In this document: one piece after another, positions 59,702 to 64,000 of the stretch
Layout of the letters: every line of letters starts with the position of its first letter
How positions within the stretch are numbered: the first letter of the stretch is position 1
Source of the DNA: Samsonia erythrinae
GTDB taxonomy: Bacteria; Pseudomonadota; Gammaproteobacteria; Enterobacterales; Enterobacteriaceae
Reading direction: 5' to 3'
DNA: 64,000 bases
NCBI RefSeq assembly: GCF_004342665.1
Contig: NZ_SMBY01000003.1
Span: forward strand, 1 to 64,000
Translations under genes and position numbers: made by a program
Notes under the pieces: model-generated
The model's database searches: none
The model's input: only the letters and a program-made list of their open reading frames with translations
Told to the model about the DNA's origin: nothing

Positions 59702-61006
59702 TTAATGCAACTTCAGACGCGGGCGAATCACCCGGTTGATCCCACCGACCAGCATCATCAGCCCGGTTTTAATGTAGCCATGCAACGCGATCTGATGTAT
59801 GCGATATAGGGAGATATAAACGAAGCGTGCGATACGTCCTTCGACCATGACCGATCCCCGCATCAGGTTTCCCATCAGGCTTCCCACCGTACTGAACTTC
59901 GACAGTGAAACCAAAGAGCCATGATCTTTGTAGACATAAGGCTTAAGCGCTTGCCCGTTGAGTAAAGCAATAATATTACTGTGGCAACGTGACGCCATCT
60001 GGTGAGCCGCCTGCGCGCGCGGCGGCACAAAACCACCGCCTTCCTGCGGACAGGATGAACAGTCGCCAATCGCGAAGATATTCGGATCGCGAGTAGTCTG
60101 CAACGTCGGTTCAACAACCAGTTGGTTAATCCGGTTCGTCTCCAGACCCGCAATGTCTTTCATTGCATCCGGCGCTTTGATCCCCGCCGCCCAAACCATC
60201 AGGTCGGCGTCAATAAACTCACCGTCTTTCGTATTCAGGCCGCCGCGTTCCGCACTGGTTACCATGGTTTTCGTCAGCACGCGAACGCCAATGTTGGTCA
60301 ACTCCTGATGGGCGGCAGCGGAAATGCGCGGCGGCAGCGCAGGCAAAATACGTTCGCCCGCTTCCACCAGCGTGACATTCAGCGTTTCATTATCCAGCCC
60401 GTCAAAACCATAACTGTGCAGTTGCTTCACCGCGTTATGCAGCTCAGCAGACAGCTCGACGCCGGTTGCGCCACCACCCACAATGGCAATGTTGACGCGC
60501 TCTTTCTCTTCCTTATTTGCCGTGAATTTCAGGAACAGATTCAGCATCTCGTTATGGAAGCGACGCGCCTGTTTCGGGTTATCCAGGAAGATGCAGTGAT
60601 CTTTCACGCCCGGCGTACCAAAATCATTTGAGGTACTGCCCAGCGCCACCACCAGAATGTCATACGGGATCCGGCGCGCCGCAACCAGCACTTCGCCGTG
60701 CTCATCGCAGATTTCAGCCAGTTGAATCTGCTGCTGCTCTCGATCGATATCCGTCAGCATTCCCAACTGAAACTGGAAATAGTGATTACGGGCGTGCGCC
60801 AGATAGCTCAGCGCGTCCATATCATCGTCCAGCGAGCCCGTCGCCACTTCATGCAGCAACGGCTTCCACAGATGGCTATGGTTACGATCCACCAGCGTGA
60901 TATCCGCTTTTTTCTTGCGCCCTAATTTATGGCCCAAACTGGTTGCCAGTTCAAGTCCACCGGCTCCCCCGCCGACAATAACGATTTTTTTGGTTGGTGA
61001 TGGCAA
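59702..61006 (-). CDS. ndh: NADH dehydrogenase II (Ndh)
   Basis: 434 residues, as in E. coli. Two Rossmann motifs: [21 protein letters not shown] (near 12-29) and [23 protein letters not shown] (near 175-193). The segment [26 protein letters not shown] is typical. Single-subunit membrane-peripheral enzyme oxidising NADH to ubiquinone without proton pumping; the C-terminal amphipathic part anchors it. An exact FNR palindrome lies 135 bases upstream and should repress it in anaerobiosis. Confidence 0.97.
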   Translation of the reverse strand: MPSPTKKIVIVGGGAGGLELATSLGHKLGRKKKADITLVDRNHSHLWKPLLHEVATGSLDDDMDALSYLAHARNHYFQFQLGMLTDIDREQQQIQLAEICDEHGEVLVAARRIPYDILVVALGSTSNDFGTPGVKDHCIFLDNPKQARRFHNEMLNLFLKFTANKEEKERVNIAIVGGGATGVELSAELHNAVKQLHSYGFDGLDNETLNVTLVEAGERILPALPPRISAAAHQELTNIGVRVLTKTMVTSAERGGLNTKDGEFIDADLMVWAAGIKAPDAMKDIAGLETNRINQLVVEPTLQTTRDPNIFAIGDCSSCPQEGGGFVPPRAQAAHQMASRCHSNIIALLNGQALKPYVYKDHGSLVSLSKFSTVGSLMGNLMRGSVMVEGRIARFVYISLYRIHQIALHGYIKTGLMMLVGGINRVIRPRLKLH

Positions 61007-61353
61007 AATGACCCCCTAAAATGTGAACCAATAGTTAATAAAGAGTAAAAATAATATCCTTATATAACATAGGGTTCGCGTAAGTTAAGCCTGTTCTCTG
61101 CTGCAAGAATAGCACGTCAGGTTAGTTGGTCATACCAAAATTGATATATATCAATTTATTTCGCCACGTGGATTTTTAGGAGGGGAATTCCATTTTTATT
61201 TCAGTTAATTACCAGAGGCTAACGAAGAGAGAAAGCAAGCAGCGGCGTGAATCGCAGGAAAAGAGAACAAACGGCGTGATTCCTTCTGATAGCGTCGAAC
61301 AGACATATCAGAAGGAAAAACGGGAGCACTCATGCCAAAATGTTAACGGTACA
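61007..61353. other. 347-bp region upstream of ndh
   Basis: Holds the ndh promoter and FNR site and a few T-rich stretches. No gene recognised: the open frame on the plus strand at 61276-61506 overlaps ycfP in antisense and has no ribosome site. Confidence 0.5.
61141..61154. promoter_or_regulatory. FNR operator of ndh
   Basis: TTGATATATATCAA is a perfect FNR consensus (TTGAT-N4-ATCAA), 135-148 bases before the ndh ATG. The E. coli ndh promoter is repressed by FNR from a site of the same kind. Confidence 0.9.
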
Positions 61354-61896
61354 TCAGCCCAGCGTCTTAAAGGCTTTTATCCGTTGCAAATGGGGAGAGA
61401 TATTTTTGAATTTATGCGTTTGGATGTCATCCCAGACAATCTCGTAATACGCACCCAGCACCTGCGCGCTACGCTGGCTGTCGAGCATTTCATCCTGCCG
61501 GGATAGGATGGTCAGACAGCGATCGCGATTTTTTTCGCGAAAATTCGCGACGCATTTCGTCGCAATATCCAGATACTCTTCCGGGCGATTAATTTTCCCC
61601 TTCATGTTTTCCTGCGGGAAAAGGTTCGGATTAAAAATGGCCTGCCGGATATCGCACAGAAAGCCGACCCGTTCGGCCCAAAATCCCCCCAATCCCACGC
61701 CGCAAATCAGCGGGCGCTCGTCATCCGAATGCTGAATCAGCTTATCCACCTGCTTTAACAGGTGCTGCATGTCATGACGCGGATGCAGCGTGCTATAGCT
61801 AATGAGTCTGACATCGTCATCAATAAACTGAAGCTGCAAGACTTTTTCATGGTTGCCGGGACTGTTCGAGTCAAAACCATGTAAATAGATAATCAT
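61354..61896 (-). CDS. ycfP: YcfP, UPF0227 alpha/beta-hydrolase-like protein
   Basis: 180 residues. [20 protein letters not shown] at the start and [16 protein letters not shown] at the elbow; in place of the nucleophile Ser of GxSxG there is Gly (G-V-G-L-G), as in E. coli YcfP, so hydrolase activity through this elbow is unlikely. [20 protein letters not shown] at the C-terminus matches E. coli. Role unknown. In E. coli nagZ lies just upstream; here a degraded nagZ does. Confidence 0.93.
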   Translation of the reverse strand: MIIYLHGFDSNSPGNHEKVLQLQFIDDDVRLISYSTLHPRHDMQHLLKQVDKLIQHSDDERPLICGVGLGGFWAERVGFLCDIRQAIFNPNLFPQENMKGKINRPEEYLDIATKCVANFREKNRDRCLTILSRQDEMLDSQRSAQVLGAYYEIVWDDIQTHKFKNISPHLQRIKAFKTLG

Positions 61897-61928
61897 CTTT
61901 TACCCTCACTGCTACGACTACTGGTTGT

Positions 61929-62236
61929 CTATTTCTCGCCGTTTTTGCGCGTCTCCCAACACTCGCTCAGTGACGAAAGCGCCTGATGCGGCGGCTGCCA
62001 GCGCGGCGAGCTCAACGGTTCCCGACGAGAAAACGAACCTTGATGATATAAACGTGTCAATCGTTCTGCTTTGACCAGGGACAGGTTATCCAGCACGCTG
62101 GCCGCCCTTCCCGACGATTGCCCACCAGAATCGTGTCGCGTCCTGCCTGTATCGCGGCCAGTGCGCGTTCCCCAAAACGCCCCGCGCTGCGCGTACTTTG
62201 CCGATCCATAACCACGATAAGACGCTCTCGCCAGCC
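61929..62236 (-). pseudogene. nagZ: Remnant of nagZ (beta-N-acetylglucosaminidase), truncated and frameshifted
   Basis: The DNA between ycfP and thiK still encodes GRFGERALAAIQAGRDTILV GNRREG in one frame and, after the loss of one G in the GGGGCGG run near 62111, ASVLDNLSLVKAERLTRLYH QGSFSRRE, ending in TAG at 61929. These align with the C-terminal part of E. coli NagZ ([20 protein letters not shown] and [20 protein letters not shown]). The N-terminal two thirds with the substrate-binding residues and catalytic Asp loop are missing: the remnant starts right behind the thiK stop. Location is that of E. coli nagZ. Enzyme activity from here is impossible. Confidence 0.85.
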
Positions 62237-62237
62237 G

Positions 62238-63101
62238 TCACTGGCGGCGCAGTGCGGGAATCGACGCTAAAAACTCAGGATCCCTCGTCTGGTGCCAACG
62301 CACTTCACACCACATCAATACCAGATAATCCACCCAGGGAAACCACTGCGTCACCCGTTGCTGAAGACTGCTTATGGAAAACGCTCGCCGACATCGCTGG
62401 TAGTCCTGTAGGAAACGCGTTTGCGCCCGACTTTCCATCTGACTGGCGCGTATGATGAATGCCAGCTCAAAGGCGATATCACCATCGACGGCGTATTCCC
62501 AATCAATCAGCTTTGTTCCCTGCGGTACAAGCAACACATTCTCCGCGTGCACATCCAGATGCAGAGGAGACAGTGCCAAAGGCTTGGGTAGCGCGGTGCG
62601 TTGAAAATAATGGTGGGCACGCAGCAAGGCGGGTGAACGACGGCACGGATCCATCCTTTGCCAATGCCGGGAGAGTAACGCTTTAAGATCGAGCGTATAG
62701 CCGCAGCGCGGCAGGCTATGCAGTTGAGACAGCATACGCGCGATTTCTCCGTTAGCCAGCATCATCAGGAATTCATCAGGCGTCGCGCTTCGCCCCGGCA
62801 CCCATTCGACGATTAACCAACCATCGCGCCACAGCAAAGGCCGCGGCGCCAACCCCGCCGCAGACATCTGGCGTAGCAGAGCAAACTCCCTTTGGCGATC
62901 GACGCCGAGCTGTCGCTCGGCTAACGGCTGTTCGCGGGCAAGCCAGTCGATGCCCGCACTGCGGATACGCCAGCTTTTACTGCTTAGCCCGCTTACCGGT
63001 TCAACGCGAATATCCGCTATGTCCAACGCCGGAAAGTGCTTCTGGAGCGCCGTCATCAGCGGCTGTCGGGTGCCCTCAGGCCTAGCGCTGAACGGCGCCA
63101 T
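62238..63101 (-). CDS. thiK: Thiamine kinase ThiK
   Basis: 287 residues of the aminoglycoside-kinase-like fold. The catalytic loop LSPLHLDVHAENVLLVP (HxDxxxxN, near 193-208) and the metal loop LIDWEYAVDGDIAFELAFI follow the family. It phosphorylates thiamine to thiamine monophosphate in salvage. The ATG at 63101 (MAPFSARPEGTRQPL) overlaps the last 20 bases of lpoB. Identity with E. coli ThiK is modest, but the position lpoB-thiK-(nagZ)-ycfP supports it. Slightly longer than the 274-residue E. coli protein. Confidence 0.88.
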   Translation of the reverse strand: MAPFSARPEGTRQPLMTALQKHFPALDIADIRVEPVSGLSSKSWRIRSAGIDWLAREQPLAERQLGVDRQREFALLRQMSAAGLAPRPLLWRDGWLIVEWVPGRSATPDEFLMMLANGEIARMLSQLHSLPRCGYTLDLKALLSRHWQRMDPCRRSPALLRAHHYFQRTALPKPLALSPLHLDVHAENVLLVPQGTKLIDWEYAVDGDIAFELAFIIRASQMESRAQTRFLQDYQRCRRAFSISSLQQRVTQWFPWVDYLVLMWCEVRWHQTRDPEFLASIPALRRQ

Positions 63102-63660
63102 TGCCTGACCACACAATTTCGCCGGTCTGTACCAGCATCAATTGCATATCCAACTGCGGTGATTTCACATCCCCGCTGACATCGCTATACAGCACATACT
63201 GTGCGCTGACGTAGCGCGCCAGACCAATGGCCTTGCTTCGCGACCCCAGACTGTCATCAACCGATAGCCCCAGCGTCTGCTTCGCCGCAGCCAGTTGCTC
63301 GCGCGGCACCAGTGTGAACGCCTTAGCGGAAGACAATGCGTTGTACAGCGCACCTGTCGCTTTCGACATCGGCAGTGAACCATTGGTGTTGTTCTTCACG
63401 CTATCCACCAGCAGTATGCTGCCCGGCGTGACGCCATCGGCTTTCAGCATCTGCGTCACCATCGGGTTGATACTGGCTTCCCAATTCAGCGTCTGGATTT
63501 TCGGAGGCTGAGGAACGGCCTCTCCCGGTGGCGGCGCAGGCTGAGACGGCGCCTCAGGTTCCACGGGTTCGATAGTTGCAGGCTCAGTCGGTTCCGGCGG
63601 GTGGCTGGGACACCCGGTCAGCACCAGTGCCGCCAGTATCACCCCTAGATACTTTTTCAT
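63082..63660 (-). CDS. lpoB: LpoB, outer-membrane lipoprotein activator of PBP1b
   Basis: 192 residues. Lipobox LVLTGC (Cys17) followed by a long Pro/Glu-rich linker (PPEPTEPATIEPVEPEAPSQ, to about residue 50) that spans the periplasm, then a globular domain with SKATGALYNALSSAKAFTLV and LMLVQTGEIVWSG. It activates the murein synthase PBP1b through its UB2H domain. Cotranscribed with ycfL and thiK. Confidence 0.95.
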   Translation of the reverse strand: MKKYLGVILAALVLTGCPSHPPEPTEPATIEPVEPEAPSQPAPPPGEAVPQPPKIQTLNWEASINPMVTQMLKADGVTPGSILLVDSVKNNTNGSLPMSKATGALYNALSSAKAFTLVPREQLAAAKQTLGLSVDDSLGSRSKAIGLARYVSAQYVLYSDVSGDVKSPQLDMQLMLVQTGEIVWSGNGAVQR

Positions 63661-63681
63661 GTTTACGCTCTCAACACAGCA

Positions 63682-64000
63682 TTATAAAAACAGATGAAGA
63701 CGGACCTGACGCGCGTTAGGACGACTGCGCATTGAAAATATTTTCACTTCCGTCTGAGGCGGGATATCGAGGGTTTGCACCTCTTCAAACGGCAAGACAT
63801 CCAGCCCGTTTTCATCATACCAATAGAAACGATAATGTAGGGTCACCGCGTGTGAGGCATCGTTGCTCACGATGGAAGACGCGCGCGGCAGACCATTTTC
63901 TGCATCCAATGAGGGATTGCCGGCGATAATACCGGCAGACAGCACCGATGCATCAAGTATCAGTGTTTGCCGATCGTTGATGCTCATCACCTTTGGCGCA
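63682..64000 (-). CDS. ycfL: YcfL family lipoprotein, start outside the window
   Basis: About 106 residues are visible; the frame stays open to the right edge, so the start is missing. VTLHYRFYWYDENGLDVLPF matches the core of E. coli YcfL, whose start would add about 20 residues with a lipoprotein signal; the last codons in the window read APKVMSINDR. The ATG at 63987 is internal and probably not the start. Role unknown. Upstream neighbour of lpoB as in E. coli, 22 bases apart. Confidence 0.85.
   Translation of the reverse strand, partial: APKVMSINDRQTLILDASVLSAGIIAGNPSLDAENGLPRASSIVSNDASHAVTLHYRFYWYDENGLDVLPFEEVQTLDIPPQTEVKIFSMRSRPNARQVRLHLFL

Noticed and set aside
61354-61896. Active serine hydrolase elbow in YcfP
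   Set aside because: The elbow reads GVGLG with Gly where the Ser should be, so no catalytic call is made.

Overview
The window is a chromosomal segment of a gamma-proteobacterium of the order Enterobacterales. Protein sequences and gene order follow the Escherichia coli backbone closely (yebY-holE-ptrB-purT-eda-zwf-hexR-pykA-lpxM-mepM-znuACB-ruvBAC-yebC-nudB-aspS-yecEN-cmoAB-cutC-yecM-argS, then rimJ-mdtH-grxB-yceB-ycdYX-serX, btuCED-nlpC, cobB-nagK-lolEDC-mfd, ndh-ycfP-thiK-lpoB-ycfL). The joins between these blocks differ from E. coli and recall soft-rot and plant-associated enterobacteria (Pectobacteriaceae such as Pectobacterium or Brenneria). That placement is an inference from style and synteny, not a database result.

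Left edge (1-1900): the scar of a lambda-like prophage. An IS256-family element is cut by the window start. It is followed by a phage hypothetical gene, a nested Rz/Rz1 spanin pair, a frameshifted lambda R-type endolysin fragment and a frameshifted integrase C-terminus. The integrase runs up to the 3' end of the sRNA gene sdsR, which looks like the attachment site. All phage DNA between int and R appears to be lost. Three tandem 10-bp repeats next to the integrase look like arm-type integrase sites.

1900-31600: housekeeping genes. These cover iron storage (ftnA with a Fur-like palindrome), DNA polymerase theta, a peptidase, purine synthesis (PurR box), central carbon (eda, zwf, hexR, pykA; HexR box before zwf; no edd beside eda), lipid A and cell wall (lpxM, mepM), zinc uptake (znuA divergent from znuCB around a Zur-type site), recombination (ruvAB with a LexA box that doubles as the ruvC terminator hairpin; ruvC), translation and tRNA modification (aspS, argS, cmoAB).

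31600-51300: murJ, yceH, rimJ, mdtH, grxB, yceB, ycdX-ycdY, tRNA-Ser(GGA), lplA, the B12 importer operon with nlpC, sirtuin cobB, N-acetylglucosamine kinase nagK and the lipoprotein exporter lolCDE. Inserted between btuC and cobB is an accessory unit: a cupin and a methyltransferase divergent from a Crp/Fnr-type regulator, then a small His/Cys-rich protein. A shared TTGACAATTGTCA-like palindrome suggests a self-contained regulon. This is the best candidate here for an undescribed system.

51300-64000: mfd, an alkaline phosphatase with a PhoB-like site, an exported protein of unknown role, an Hsp70-like yegD, ycfJ, ndh with a perfect FNR site, ycfP, a decayed nagZ, thiK, lpoB and ycfL (cut by the window end). 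The nagZ remnant keeps only the C-terminal third and carries a one-base deletion, so NagZ-dependent cell-wall recycling from this locus should be absent.
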